Positions 37,339-46,824 of a DNA stretch of 64,000 nt are shown here, piece after piece (position 1 is the first letter of the stretch; every line of letters begins with the position of its first letter). The notes beneath the pieces were generated by a model. It was given only the letters and a program-made list of their open reading frames with translations, ran no database searches and had not been told where the DNA came from. This DNA is from Marinibium conchae (GTDB lineage Bacteria; Pseudomonadota; Gammaproteobacteria; Enterobacterales; Alteromonadaceae). The stretch is taken from the NCBI RefSeq assembly GCF_015595035.1, contig NZ_JADNRN010000005.1, forward strand, positions 62,001 to 126,000, read 5' to 3'. The position numbers were made by a program, and so were the translations under genes.

Positions 37339-38600
37339 AGTGTGATCCTCTCAGGTACTGGCTTAGTCTTCTCTTTTCCTGAATAAATCCAGAGCAAAAC
37401 AAAGAAGCCGAAATACATGATAGTTGCAATTTGTGAAGCAACAATCTTCCAATTTTCTTGTGGCGTGCCACCTAAATAGCCTAAGAAGATAAACACAACA
37501 GCAAACACGAGTAAGTTCACTTTATGCAAGCCACATCTGTAGCGCCAAGAGCGAACTTTACCACGATCGACCCATGGTAGCGCAAAGAGCACTGCGATTG
37601 CCGCAAACATAGTGAGTACACCAAATAGTTTGTCAGGTACAGCCTTCAAAATTGCATAGAAGGGCGTGAAATACCAAACAGGGAAGATATGCTCAGGTGT
37701 TTTATAAGGGTTTGCGATTTCAAAATTCGGACGTTCGAGGAAGTAACCACCCATTTCAGGCATAAAGAACATGACATAGCAAAAACCGAATAAGAAAACA
37801 CTAAATGCGACCAAATCTTTTAGCACGATGTGAGGGAAGAACGGTACTACATCGTCTACGATATCGTACTTATCAGTGTAATACTCATGAATCTTATATG
37901 ACGTTTTTTGATCTTCTGGCAACGAGCCTTTCTTGTGCTTGATATTCACGCCATCGGGGTTGTTGGAACCCACCTCATGTAATGCAATAATATGCAGAAA
38001 CACCAAAATTACGATGACTAAAGGTAGAGCAATTACGTGCAGAGCAAAGAAACGGTTAAGCGTTGCGCCAGATATAACATAGTCGCCCTGTATCCATATC
38101 ACTAGGTCGGGGCCAATCACTGGGATCGCACCAAACAGAGAAACAATAACTTGTGCTCCCCAATAGGACATTTGTCCCCATGGTAATACATAACCCATAA
38201 AGGCTTCCGCCATGAGCGCCAAGTAAATTAACATACCAAAGACCCACAACAACTCGCGTGGTTTTTGATAAGAACCATACATCATACCTCGGAACATATG
38301 CATATATACTACGATGAAAAAGGCAGATGCACCTGTGCTGTGCATATATCTAATGATGTAGCCGTAATCTACCTCACGCATAATATATTCAACAGAGGCG
38401 AATGCGCGCTCTGCAGATGGTTCAAAGCTCATCGTCAACCAGATGCCGGTTACTATCTGATTAACGAGTACGATTGTAGCTAAAAAGCCAAAAACGTACC
38501 AAAAGTTCATATTTTTAGGAGCAGGATACTGAATAGCATGCATGTTAGCTACACGCATCATAGGTATTCTCTGCTCAATCCAGTTCATTAAAGCGTTCAT
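37335..38600 (-). CDS. petB: cytochrome b of the bc1 complex
   Basis: The 421-residue membrane protein has eight to nine helices. It has paired haem-ligand histidines (in MHSTGASAFFIVVYMHMFRG and ALHVIALPLVIVILVFLH-type segments) and the quinol-site PEWYF-like motif (here PVWYFTPFYAILK). It starts one base into the petA stop (TAATG). The length is that of unsplit proteobacterial cytochrome b. Confidence 0.97.
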   Translation of the reverse strand: MNALMNWIEQRIPMMRVANMHAIQYPAPKNMNFWYVFGFLATIVLVNQIVTGIWLTMSFEPSAERAFASVEYIMREVDYGYIIRYMHSTGASAFFIVVYMHMFRGMMYGSYQKPRELLWVFGMLIYLALMAEAFMGYVLPWGQMSYWGAQVIVSLFGAIPVIGPDLVIWIQGDYVISGATLNRFFALHVIALPLVIVILVFLHIIALHEVGSNNPDGVNIKHKKGSLPEDQKTSYKIHEYYTDKYDIVDDVVPFFPHIVLKDLVAFSVFLFGFCYVMFFMPEMGGYFLERPNFEIANPYKTPEHIFPVWYFTPFYAILKAVPDKLFGVLTMFAAIAVLFALPWVDRGKVRSWRYRCGLHKVNLLVFAVVFIFLGYLGGTPQENWKIVASQIATIMYFGFFVLLWIYSGKEKTKPVPERITL

Positions 38601-39232
38601 TACGAAACCTCCGCTTCTGAGCCGATGATGATGGTATTGTCATCAACGTATTGATAAGGAGGAACAACCAAATTCGAAGGCGCTGGCACGCCAGCGAACA
38701 CTCTACCCGCCATATCGAATTTTGAACCATGACATGGGCAGAAGAAGCCTTCCGCGACGCCCTCTGCATACTGGGCAAAGTTACCATCGATAAGGTGTTG
38801 TGGTGAACATCCAAGGTGAGTACAAATGCCGACCAACACAAGGTACTCTTCTTTTAGTGAACGATGTTTGTTTTGAGCAAATGCAGGCTGCTGCTCAACT
38901 TCAGAATCTGGATCTCGAAGTTGGTCTTCGTGAGCACTCAATGACGCTAGCAACTCTGGAGTGCGGCGCACTATCCATACTGGTTTACTGCGCCATTTTA
39001 CTCGAATCATTTGGCCAGGCTGTATACCACTGATATCAACTTCGACATCAGCGCCAGCCGCTTTGGCTTTTGCGCTTGGCTGCCAAGAGCCAACAAAAGG
39101 AACTGCAGCACCTACAGCACCAACGGCACCAACAACACAGGTACCAACGGTCAAAAACTTGCGACGATCGCTGCTTTGAGGTTGGTTATTGTCTGCTGTT
39201 GACTTATTGGTATCTACTGATACATCGCTCAT
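38600..39232 (-). CDS. petA: Rieske iron-sulfur protein of the bc1 complex
   Basis: The 210-residue protein has a Tat-type start (SDRRKFLTVG) and a membrane anchor (about 36-55). The Rieske cluster motifs are CTHLGC and CPCHGSKFD. The frame is open to 39271, but the ATG at 39232 has GGAG 8 nt upstream and gives the family length. It leads the petABC operon. The promoter must lie in the 280-bp gap upstream. Confidence 0.96.
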   Translation of the reverse strand: MSDVSVDTNKSTADNNQPQSSDRRKFLTVGTCVVGAVGAVGAAVPFVGSWQPSAKAKAAGADVEVDISGIQPGQMIRVKWRSKPVWIVRRTPELLASLSAHEDQLRDPDSEVEQQPAFAQNKHRSLKEEYLVLVGICTHLGCSPQHLIDGNFAQYAEGVAEGFFCPCHGSKFDMAGRVFAGVPAPSNLVVPPYQYVDDNTIIIGSEAEVS

Positions 39233-39514
39233 CAACTTTTCTCCGGGGTTGGAAAGATAGGTTTTAATCATAAATCTCAGCTCAGTAAAAAGTTACAAAA
39301 CTTCGTTTTAAGCCGTTAGCTATGATCAAAATTACTCTATTAATATTAACAGCGTATGTTAAAAGAAAACCCTTAACAAACACAAGGATTTAGTGATAAA
39401 AATTGATTGTTTTTGTAGTTATAAGTCAAGAAATCTCTACATCTTGCTATTTTTTTCACCTTGAAGTCTTTTATCGACCAATTTCTGTTATTCAGAAGGT
39501 TTTTTCCGCCCAAT
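39233..39514. other. pet promoter region / rpsI downstream gap
   Basis: This AT-rich stretch between petA and the rpsI terminator must contain the petABC promoter (minus strand). I see no convincing -35/-10 pair, no ORF and no strong inverted repeat in it. Confidence 0.5.
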
Positions 39515-39542
39515 AAAAAACCCAGCAAATGCTGGGTTTTTT
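39515..39542 (-). terminator. terminator of rplM-rpsI
   Basis: AAAAAACCCAGCA (39515-39527) and TGCTGGGTTTTTT (39530-39542) form a 13-bp stem, 26 bp after the rpsI stop, with flanking T-runs on the minus strand. Confidence 0.92.
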
Positions 39543-39568
39543 GAAAGAGTTCGTAAACTCGAAACGAA

Positions 39569-39961
39569 TTAACGTTTTGAGAACTGTGGACGCTTACGTG
39601 CTTTGTGTAGACCCACTTTCTTACGCTCAACTTTACGTGCATCGCGAGTAACAAAACCGGCTTTACGAAGTGCAGGACGAAGTGCTTCATCATACTCCAT
39701 AAGCGCACGAGTGATACCGTGGCGAATCGCGCCAGCTTGACCGCTGATACCACCGCCAGAAACAGTGATGTATAAGTCGAATTTCTCAGTTAGTTCAACT
39801 AACTCTAATGGTTGCTTAACAATCATACGTGCTGTTTCACGACCAAAGAATACGTCGAGTGGACGTTTGTTAACAGTAATTGTACCTGTACCTGGACGTA
39901 AGAACACACGAGCTGTTGAGCTTTTGCGACGGCCTGTGCCGTAATATTGTGTATCTGCCAT
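39569..39961 (-). CDS. rpsI: 30S ribosomal protein S9
   Basis: The 130-residue protein starts [24 protein letters not shown] and ends in [14 protein letters not shown], the basic tail that reaches the P-site tRNA. It is 12 bp after rplM. Length and both termini match E. coli S9. Confidence 0.99.
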   Translation of the reverse strand: MADTQYYGTGRRKSSTARVFLRPGTGTITVNKRPLDVFFGRETARMIVKQPLELVELTEKFDLYITVSGGGISGQAGAIRHGITRALMEYDEALRPALRKAGFVTRDARKVERKKVGLHKARKRPQFSKR

Positions 39962-39973
39962 TTTGCTCGCTCC

Positions 39974-40402
39974 TTAAATGTCCAATACTTGTGGCTGTTG
40001 TGCTGAATGCGTGTGCTCTGGGCCAGCAAAAACTTTCATTTTGCGGAACATAGCACGGCCTAATGGACCTTTTGGTAACATACCTTTCACGGCCTTCTCG
40101 ATAACCATTTCTGGCTTTTTAGCGATAAGCTTTTCAAAAGTAGTGTCTTTAAGACCACCTGGATAACCAGAGTGAGCGTAGTACATTTTGTTCTTCGCTT
40201 TGTTTCCAGTTACTGTTATTTTTTCAGCATTAATAACTACGATGTAGTCACCAGTATCGACGTGAGGCGTGTATTCTGGCTTATGCTTACCGCGCAATCT
40301 TAGCGCGATTTCAGTCGCTAAACGACCTAAAGTTTTGTCTGCGGCGTCTACCACATACCAGTCGCGTTCTACGCTTTCTGGCTTTGCAACAAAAGTTTTC
40401 AT
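39974..40402 (-). CDS. rplM: 50S ribosomal protein L13
   Basis: This 142-residue protein reads [20 protein letters not shown], then [20 protein letters not shown] and a C-terminal [21 protein letters not shown] 12 bp upstream (40414) is in frame, but the ATG at 40402 gives the family length and has GGGTGA at suitable distance. A stringent-type promoter and a leader hairpin lie upstream. Confidence 0.98.
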   Translation of the reverse strand: MKTFVAKPESVERDWYVVDAADKTLGRLATEIALRLRGKHKPEYTPHVDTGDYIVVINAEKITVTGNKAKNKMYYAHSGYPGGLKDTTFEKLIAKKPEMVIEKAVKGMLPKGPLGRAMFRKMKVFAGPEHTHSAQQPQVLDI

Positions 40403-40505
40403 TATATTCGTCACCCGAAATTATCAGTTAAGTTCACAAAAAGCAGCTTTCCTACTTAAAGTGTAAATATATCAACCTGTTAGCCCCTTCGAGCTGGTCA
40501 ATCTT

Positions 40506-40523
40506 CCACCTTCCCAAAGGTGG
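40506..40523 (-). promoter_or_regulatory. hairpin in the rplM leader
   Basis: CCACCTT-ccca-AAGGTGG forms a 7-bp stem in the 5' leader, just after the predicted start of transcription. It is a reasonable candidate for an L13 autoregulatory leader element. No T-run follows on the minus strand. Confidence 0.5.
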
Positions 40524-40544
40524 GTGCAACTGGGCAGGTCGCGA

Positions 40545-40550
40545 ATTATA
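40545..40550 (-). promoter_or_regulatory. rplM-rpsI promoter -10 element
   Basis: Perfect TATAAT on the minus strand, followed by TCGCGACC, a GC-rich discriminator typical of ribosomal promoters inhibited by ppGpp/DksA. The -35 (TTCGCT at 16 bp) is weak. relA, which makes ppGpp, is encoded nearby. Confidence 0.65.
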
Positions 40551-40660
40551 CAGACTTTAGACAAAAAGCGAAGTATTTTCTGGAAGTTTTCTAGATTTGA
40601 ACTCGGTTAGAAGCAAGTATTACTGAATTTTTGAGCCAAGCGTCGAATCACATCGCTAAG

Positions 40661-41074
40661 TCATCGTTCACTTTTTAATTCAAGTTGCTTGACTCGTTGC
40701 CAAAGCGCTTCTTTTTCTTCCATGTTCAAATTAACAAGTACTTTTCCTTGCTTTTCTGCCAACGATTGAAGCTCGGAATAGCGCCCTTGAAATTTCAGGT
40801 TAGCCAAAGCCATTGCCTCATCGGGATTCACATCGAGATGCCGGCATAGGTTCACAACGGCAAACAACAAATCACCCAGCTCTTCTTTAATGGCGGATTT
40901 GTCGACAATATCTTTACCGTATTCCTCCCTTACTTCAAGAAGCTCCTCTTCTATCTTGGCGAACACAGGCAAGACCTCATCCCAGTCAAAACCATCTTCA
41001 GCGCAGGCTCGCTGAATCGATAAAGCCTCAATTAAGTTTGAATAAGCGCCCTTGTTGGCTTTGACAGTCTTCAA
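40661..41074 (-). CDS. mazG: MazG-type nucleotide pyrophosphohydrolase, single C-terminal domain
   Basis: This 137-residue protein aligns only with the C-terminal half of E. coli MazG (263 residues): CAEDGFDWDEVLPVFAKIEEELLEVREE, then KEELGDLLFAVVNLCRHLDVNPDEAM and a KFQGRYSELQSLAE helix. The E-E-x-x-E and E-L-G-D metal-binding residues of that half are present. The N-terminal MazG domain is absent: the ATG is only 5 bp after the relA stop. It may still hydrolyse NTPs, since that half carries activity in E. coli. Confidence 0.88.
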   Translation of the reverse strand: MKTVKANKGAYSNLIEALSIQRACAEDGFDWDEVLPVFAKIEEELLEVREEYGKDIVDKSAIKEELGDLLFAVVNLCRHLDVNPDEAMALANLKFQGRYSELQSLAEKQGKVLVNLNMEEKEALWQRVKQLELKSER

Positions 41075-41079
41075 TTAAA

Positions 41080-43227
41080 TCACGCTCTATTGACATCTAC
41101 GACGTCGGGCAACTGCTTGAGTTTATCCGAAACTTTTACAATGTCTTCTGCATCTTGCACTTCAAGGGTCAATTTGATCGTTGCCGAATTCTGAGCTTTA
41201 TTGCTGATGCTGTTCACGCCAAGTAGGCCAACCTTTAAGTTTGACAGAACGGTTGTAATATCGCGCAAGATCCCGCTGCGATCTGAGCAATAAACGGTTA
41301 TTTCTGTTTGAAAACTCGTTTGATGCTGTATAGACCAGCTCACATCAATCTGACGCTCAGGATGTTGTTCCAATAGATTAGCTAACTGAGCACACGACTC
41401 TTTATGTACGCTCACGCCTTTTCCTTGAGTGATGTAACCAAGTATGGCCTCGCCGGCGACGGGCTGACAGCATTTAGCAATTTGGCTGAGCAGATTTCCA
41501 ACTCCCTCAGCAATAATAGGTTGACCACTGTTTTTACGCGATGCTTTACGCTGCTTAATCGGCACGACTTCAGGCTCGGGCTCAGGCGGTGTATGCAATT
41601 GCACAAGATAATGAACCACACTCATTACTCTCAAATCGCCGACGCCAACAGCCGCAAACAGGTCGTCAATAGTATTGGCATTAAATTTCGACATCGCGTC
41701 GTGAGCTACTTTGATTGGTAAATCAACTTTAGCTAACTCTCTCTCAAGTAATTCTCGGCCCGCGTCGGCATTTTTCCCTTTGTCTTGCTTTTTAAAAAAC
41801 GAATGAATAGTGGCTCGCGCCCGCGCTGAATGCACATAACCCAGACCGGGATGCATCCAATCACGACTTGGAGATGCTTGTTTCCCTGTGAGCACCTCTA
41901 CTTGGTCGCCGCTTTGTAGCTTGTAAGTGAAAGGAACGATACGTTTATTTACTTTCGCGCCATTACAGCGATGACCCACATTACTATGCACATAATAGGC
42001 AAAATCCAGCGGTGTTGATCCCAAGGGAAGATCGATTACGTCTCCCTTTGGCGTAAAAACATAAACCCTATCATCGAAAACTTGGCTTCTTAGCTCTTCT
42101 ACCAAATTACCGGACTCAGCCATTTCCTCTTGCCATTGCAGTATTTTACGCAACCAATTCAAGCGTTCTTCTGAGCCTGCAGTTTTGCCAGTCGTACCCT
42201 CTTTGTATTTCCAATGCGCGGCAACACCCAACTCAGCATCTTGATGCATCTGATGGGTGCGAATTTGTATTTCGATTGATTTACCACGTGGGCCGACAAT
42301 AACAGTATGTATGCTTTGATAGCCATTTTGCTTCGGTGTAGCTATGTAGTCATCAAACTCTTTTGGAATATGCTTCCAGTTAGTATGTACTACGCCTAGA
42401 GCTGCATAACAGTCTTGCAGGCGATCGGCAACTATACGTAGTGCACGTATGTCAAAAAGCTCCTCAAAAGACAGTTGCTTTTTTTGCATTTTTTTCCAAA
42501 TACTAAAGATGTGTTTTGGGCGGCCAATAACCTCAGCTTTGATATCCTCTTTGTCGAGTAGCGCCTGAATATTCGCGACAATATCAATAATATATTGTTC
42601 ACGATCACTTCGTTTCTCATCTAGCATACTTGCGATACGCTTATAGGTGTTCGGGTGCAAGTAACGAAACGAAAGGTCTTCGAGCTCCCATTTTAGTTGC
42701 CCGATACCTAAGCGGTTCGCTAAGGGAGCGTAGATACTGGCGCATTCATGCGCGACAATTACGCGTGTTTCTTCGTCTTCAGCTTTAACGGCGTGCAATG
42801 CACAGATTCTTTCAGCCATTTTTATGACGACGGCGCGGACATCCTCAACCATACTCAAGAGCATTTTACGTAGTCCATCTACGTGACTTTCATCTTGGCG
42901 ATTTCTTGACTGGAGTGTTTTAATCGCATCCATTCGACGCACGCCACCAATAAGTGCGGCGATCTCATCGCCAAATCGCTCACACACCTCGTCTTGGCTT
43001 AGCTTGTGATGCTGACAAAAAGGAAAAACGAGTGCGGCTTGAAGCGTTTCATCATCCATGTGAAGTTCATGGAGTATTTCGACCATTTCTTGGCCAATAA
43101 GCAAATCCTCTGGTCGATCGGAAATAGATTCTAGTTTACTTTTTGTCGTATCTGACACTTGAAGATCGCGCAGCCATGAATTGAAATCTGGGCGCGTATC
43201 TTGATGAACACTTCGAATAGAAACCAT
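41080..43227 (-). CDS. relA: GTP pyrophosphokinase RelA
   Basis: The 715-residue ribosome-associated (p)ppGpp synthetase has an inactive HD-type hydrolase region at its start (no HD pair in QALVFPFCQHHKLSQDEV). The synthetase domain (about 235-345) includes DIRALRIVADRLQDCYAALG and QNGYQSIHT. A TGS domain (about 390-450) and a C-terminal ACT domain (about 640-715) follow. It is monofunctional. It lies in the conserved rlmD-relA-mazG order. Confidence 0.97.
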   Translation of the reverse strand: MVSIRSVHQDTRPDFNSWLRDLQVSDTTKSKLESISDRPEDLLIGQEMVEILHELHMDDETLQAALVFPFCQHHKLSQDEVCERFGDEIAALIGGVRRMDAIKTLQSRNRQDESHVDGLRKMLLSMVEDVRAVVIKMAERICALHAVKAEDEETRVIVAHECASIYAPLANRLGIGQLKWELEDLSFRYLHPNTYKRIASMLDEKRSDREQYIIDIVANIQALLDKEDIKAEVIGRPKHIFSIWKKMQKKQLSFEELFDIRALRIVADRLQDCYAALGVVHTNWKHIPKEFDDYIATPKQNGYQSIHTVIVGPRGKSIEIQIRTHQMHQDAELGVAAHWKYKEGTTGKTAGSEERLNWLRKILQWQEEMAESGNLVEELRSQVFDDRVYVFTPKGDVIDLPLGSTPLDFAYYVHSNVGHRCNGAKVNKRIVPFTYKLQSGDQVEVLTGKQASPSRDWMHPGLGYVHSARARATIHSFFKKQDKGKNADAGRELLERELAKVDLPIKVAHDAMSKFNANTIDDLFAAVGVGDLRVMSVVHYLVQLHTPPEPEPEVVPIKQRKASRKNSGQPIIAEGVGNLLSQIAKCCQPVAGEAILGYITQGKGVSVHKESCAQLANLLEQHPERQIDVSWSIQHQTSFQTEITVYCSDRSGILRDITTVLSNLKVGLLGVNSISNKAQNSATIKLTLEVQDAEDIVKVSDKLKQLPDVVDVNRA

Positions 43228-43301
43228 ACTTTCTTATTCCGTTTATAGGTATATTGAATTAACAGTCACAAAAACTCACAACTTTGTAAATCATTGTTAA
43301 T

Positions 43302-43325
43302 GCTAGTTTTTTTAAAAAAACTAGC
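43302..43325 (-). terminator. AT-rich palindrome after rlmD
   Basis: GCTAGTTTTTTT directly abuts AAAAAAACTAGC, giving a 24-bp perfect palindrome 10 bp past the rlmD stop. As RNA it would form a hairpin with an internal T/A-run. It may be a weak terminator between rlmD and relA. Confidence 0.45.
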
Positions 43326-43335
43326 CTTTTAGGTA

Positions 43336-44805
43336 TTAGGGCTGAATCTCTAACAAAGCCATTAACTCAAGATGCTTTGTATAGGGAAACATGTCTAAGG
43401 CGCACAACTTAGTCACTGCATAAGCTGCGGGCATCGCATTTAAATCACGAATAAAGCTAGTAGGATTGCAAGAAACGTACACGATTTTCTTTGGCAAAAT
43501 GTGATGCTTATTTTGCGCTCCTTTCTGTTTGACATTCTCGCGATCGGATAATTGCGTTGCCACGGCCAATGCCCCTTCTCGCGAGGGGTCGATAACTAAT
43601 ATCGAATTTTCCGTAATGCTAACTTGCTCAATAATATTGGCTTGGGTGAGGTCTACATGTTCAAACTCAATATTATCTATGCCACTGCGCTGTGCATTCA
43701 TGCGCGCTTGTTGCACCATGCTGGCAATTCCCTCATAGCCAACCACCCGTTTTGCCATTGGAGCGAGTGCTAGGCCGAAGTTACCAACCCCCGAAAACAA
43801 ATCGATGACATGTTCGCTTCCATCAAGCGCTAACCATTCGCTGACTTTACTGAGCATCTTTTGATTAACGACTTTGTTAACCTGGATAAATTGTGTTGGC
43901 TTCACCCACGTGCGATAACTGGTTAAGTCAGATACCTCCAGTGCAGCGCTGGTATTTTGTTCCTCTACATCTGGCAATTCAGCGGAACTGACTTCTACTA
44001 TTGCCCCATTTTTTACCTGGTAAACAATTTCAAGAGCATCGTTAGTAAAGCTACTTTGAAACTTGCGGAGTTCTCCAACTGAGCTTCGACTCAGCGCTTT
44101 TGTGAGATGTAGACTAACTTGTACTGCGTATACACCCTCGGTGAGAATAATGTGGCCTATATGTGACAAGTCGGGTAACTGTTTTAATAGCGAAATAATA
44201 GCAGATTGAACTTTTTGCAAACCGCTCGAGAACACAGGACACGAATCTACATCGACGACTTTATTTGATTTTGACTTTCGGAAACCGATTTTAGGATTTG
44301 ATTTATTTCGGGCATCGATAGCTAAGCGCGCCCGCCTTCTATATTCAATCGGTTTTTCGCCTGTTAGCTCAGAACTTTGCCCGTCGACAAGACTATTCAA
44401 AGGGTCTTCCCAAACGCATTTGTTTAGACGGTGCTGGGCGACATGCTTATAAATGTAGCTACGTAAACTACTCTGCTTAGCTTGCAAAAAAGCTTGAGGC
44501 CTGATGTGCTGATGAGAACAGCCACCGCATTCTTTAAAGTATTTGCAAAAGGGTAATGCCCGAAGCTCGGCATTTTCATGAAAGACCGTAACTACATCCG
44601 CGTGCCACACTCCAGACTTTTGTGATTTTACCTGAACTAAATAGCGCTCTCCTAACAAGCCACCGGCAATTACGATTATCGGTTTATGTGACAAATAAAT
44701 ACCATTGCCGTGGTGGTCGATAGTATCTACCGATACTTCAATTTTCGGCAGTTTATCATTTACTGCTTTATTTCTACTGCGCTTTGCGGAAAAGAACTGA
44801 GCCAT
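43336..44805 (-). CDS. rlmD: 23S rRNA (uracil-1939-C5) methyltransferase
   Basis: The 489-residue enzyme has a TRAM domain at the N-terminus and 4Fe-4S ligands Cys87, Cys93 and Cys96 (CKYFKECGGC) plus a later Cys in DSCPVF. The SAM site lies in VIDLFSGVGNFGLALA, and the catalytic Cys in YVSCNPTSFIRDL. It is longer than E. coli RlmD (433) because of extra residues around 260-300 and 425-445. It is 5 bp after acpS. Confidence 0.96.
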   Translation of the reverse strand: MAQFFSAKRSRNKAVNDKLPKIEVSVDTIDHHGNGIYLSHKPIIVIAGGLLGERYLVQVKSQKSGVWHADVVTVFHENAELRALPFCKYFKECGGCSHQHIRPQAFLQAKQSSLRSYIYKHVAQHRLNKCVWEDPLNSLVDGQSSELTGEKPIEYRRRARLAIDARNKSNPKIGFRKSKSNKVVDVDSCPVFSSGLQKVQSAIISLLKQLPDLSHIGHIILTEGVYAVQVSLHLTKALSRSSVGELRKFQSSFTNDALEIVYQVKNGAIVEVSSAELPDVEEQNTSAALEVSDLTSYRTWVKPTQFIQVNKVVNQKMLSKVSEWLALDGSEHVIDLFSGVGNFGLALAPMAKRVVGYEGIASMVQQARMNAQRSGIDNIEFEHVDLTQANIIEQVSITENSILVIDPSREGALAVATQLSDRENVKQKGAQNKHHILPKKIVYVSCNPTSFIRDLNAMPAAYAVTKLCALDMFPYTKHLELMALLEIQP

Positions 44806-44810
44806 GATTG

Positions 44811-45257
44811 CTAACTCTCAAGGATCACAGTGGCTACTGCGTAGTGCTTTTCATCGGAAATTGAAATGTGAGAGTTCACCACACCTTTATCATCAAACAG
44901 ACTTTGTAAGTGACCACTTACAATCAAATAGGGTTGCCCTGTTTGGTGGTGTGACACTTCAATTTGCTGCCAACTTACACCATTTCCGATACCGTTACCG
45001 ATTGCTTTCACTGCAGCTTCTTTGGCAGCAAAACGCTTAGCGAGAAAGCGAGCTTGCGCACTAATTTCCACATTGCTGTTGTCGCTGCCTACCTCAACTT
45101 GTTGACGAGGACGTATTCTCGCTAATTCATTGAGTGCAAGATAATCCTCGTATTCTTTCGGAGTAAGAATGCGCTGGGCCATTGAATCAGAACGATCCAC
45201 ACTTGCCTGTAAACGTGCAATTTCTACAATATCGGTACCAACTCCAATAATTGACAT
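44811..45257 (-). CDS. acpS: holo-[acyl-carrier-protein] synthase
   Basis: The 148-residue enzyme transfers 4'-phosphopantetheine to ACP. The metal-binding motif GVGTDIVEI is at 5-13, and FLAKRFAAKEAAVKAIG holds the second acidic residue. It is about 20 residues longer than E. coli AcpS because of an insert around EVGSDNSNVEI (about 55-66). The order pdxJ-acpS matches E. coli. Confidence 0.95.
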   Translation of the reverse strand: MSIIGVGTDIVEIARLQASVDRSDSMAQRILTPKEYEDYLALNELARIRPRQQVEVGSDNSNVEISAQARFLAKRFAAKEAAVKAIGNGIGNGVSWQQIEVSHHQTGQPYLIVSGHLQSLFDDKGVVNSHISISDEKHYAVATVILES

Positions 45258-45317
45258 CTGCTTTCCTGTGTAAATGGTGTTTGCTCACTCGACATCACTT
45301 CAAACGTGTGAGGCTAG

Positions 45318-46058
45318 CTAATAGTTAGCATTTCTCGCTTCTTGCATCAATGCTCGCATGTCTCTGACAGCTTTTTCTAAACCGTCGAAGGCGGCGCGGG
45401 CAATAATTGCATGGCCTATGTTTAATTCGATTAACTCAGCTATCGCGGCGATGGGCTTGACGTTGTGATAATGCAAGCCATGCCCTGCATTTACCTTGAT
45501 TCCCAAACTATGAGCATATTGAATACCCTCAACTAGCTTTGCTAATTCAATAGAAGCTTCTGCTTCGTTTTTCGCCTCAGCATACTGCCCGGTGTGAATC
45601 TCAATATATGGGGCTTTGGCTTCAGCAGCCGCGTCTATTTGCTTTTTGTCTGCGTCGATGAATAGCGATGCCAATGTGTTTTGTTCCGCTAAACGAGCAC
45701 AGGCATCGACCATTTTGTCGATGTTACCTGCCACGTCAAGCCCACCTTCGGTGGTAAGTTCTTCGCGTTTTTCAGGAACCAAACAACAAAACTCAGGCGA
45801 GACCTTGGCTGCAATATTGAGCATTTCCTCGGTAACGGCCATTTCCAGATTCATACGAGTATTAATTGTTTCTTTTAAAAGAAATACATCTTTGTCTTTG
45901 ATATGCCTACGATCTTCACGTAAATGCACTGTTATGCCATCTGCTCCCGCTCTTTCCGCTAGGTCTGCGGCATGAACCGGGTTTGGATAATCAGTACCCC
46001 GAGCATTCCGGAGTGTTGCAATGTGATCTATGTTCACACCAAGTAAAATATCCTGCAT
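45318..46058 (-). CDS. pdxJ: pyridoxine 5'-phosphate synthase
   Basis: This TIM-barrel enzyme condenses 3-amino-1-hydroxyacetone phosphate with deoxyxylulose 5-phosphate. It has [41 protein letters not shown] and [12 protein letters not shown]. The frame is open to 46079, but the ATG at 46058 has GGAG 7 nt upstream and gives 246 residues, close to the family length. Confidence 0.97.
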   Translation of the reverse strand: MQDILLGVNIDHIATLRNARGTDYPNPVHAADLAERAGADGITVHLREDRRHIKDKDVFLLKETINTRMNLEMAVTEEMLNIAAKVSPEFCCLVPEKREELTTEGGLDVAGNIDKMVDACARLAEQNTLASLFIDADKKQIDAAAEAKAPYIEIHTGQYAEAKNEAEASIELAKLVEGIQYAHSLGIKVNAGHGLHYHNVKPIAAIAELIELNIGHAIIARAAFDGLEKAVRDMRALMQEARNANY

Positions 46059-46091
46059 GTATTTCTCCAAATATATCAATAAGCTATTAAA

Positions 46092-46823
46092 CTAAGTTTG
46101 ATGTTGAATAGTTGGCTTCGCCATAAATAGTTCACGACTCTTAATGGGTTTTTCTCCCAGAATTGGACGCAATGCAATACGACTTATCTTCTTGGCAGCT
46201 TTCAAAGCATCGCTATCCCAGTCTTGGCTATGAATGTTAAGAATGTCTTTGCCACGGATGGCATGCGCTTGCTGAGGACTTGCCTCGCAAAAACCGATTT
46301 CATTTAGCAAGGTGTAGCTTTTTTCAGGCTTAATCTCAGATTCATTTTGAGTATCGTATAGGAAGTCAGGGGCATAACCTAACTCTTCAAGCAGCACGAA
46401 TTCAAAGTTTCGCAATATAGGCTCTAGTTGAAATAAGGCCGCCGTAGTTGATTGCGACTGCAAATTATCCAAAGACAATTCGTATTGCGCATACAATCGT
46501 TTGAAAGGCTCAGCTTCTGGCAAGGCTCTATTAAGTACTTCGTTAAGATAAAAAGCGCAAAATAAGGCCTGTTGTGCAAGTGCTTTCGGTCGTGCATTGC
46601 TCTCTACTCTGCCAAGATTACGCAGTGCAGAACGCCCACTCAGTTCAAAATTGAGGTTCTGCATAGGTTGTAAGAGACTCTTTCTGTCGGACTTTCCGCC
46701 TCGGGCCCCTTTTGCTACAGCGCTCACTCTGCCATTTTGTTCGGTAAAAAAATCGACCAGTAAGCTCGTCTCTCTATAAGGACGTCGGTGTAACACGTAA
46801 CCATCATAGGTTTCTTTGTTCAC
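46092..46823 (-). CDS. recO: DNA repair protein RecO
   Basis: The 243-residue protein has an OB-fold start (YVLHRRPYRETSLLVDFFTEQNGRVSAVAKGARGG in part) and a helical C-terminal domain with NFEFVLLEELGYAPDF. It loads RecA at gaps together with RecR. The start is GTG, one base after the stop of the upstream small gene. The zinc cysteines of some RecO proteins are absent, as in E. coli. Confidence 0.93.
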   Translation of the reverse strand: MNKETYDGYVLHRRPYRETSLLVDFFTEQNGRVSAVAKGARGGKSDRKSLLQPMQNLNFELSGRSALRNLGRVESNARPKALAQQALFCAFYLNEVLNRALPEAEPFKRLYAQYELSLDNLQSQSTTAALFQLEPILRNFEFVLLEELGYAPDFLYDTQNESEIKPEKSYTLLNEIGFCEASPQQAHAIRGKDILNIHSQDWDSDALKAAKKISRIALRPILGEKPIKSRELFMAKPTIQHQT

Positions 46824-46824
46824 C

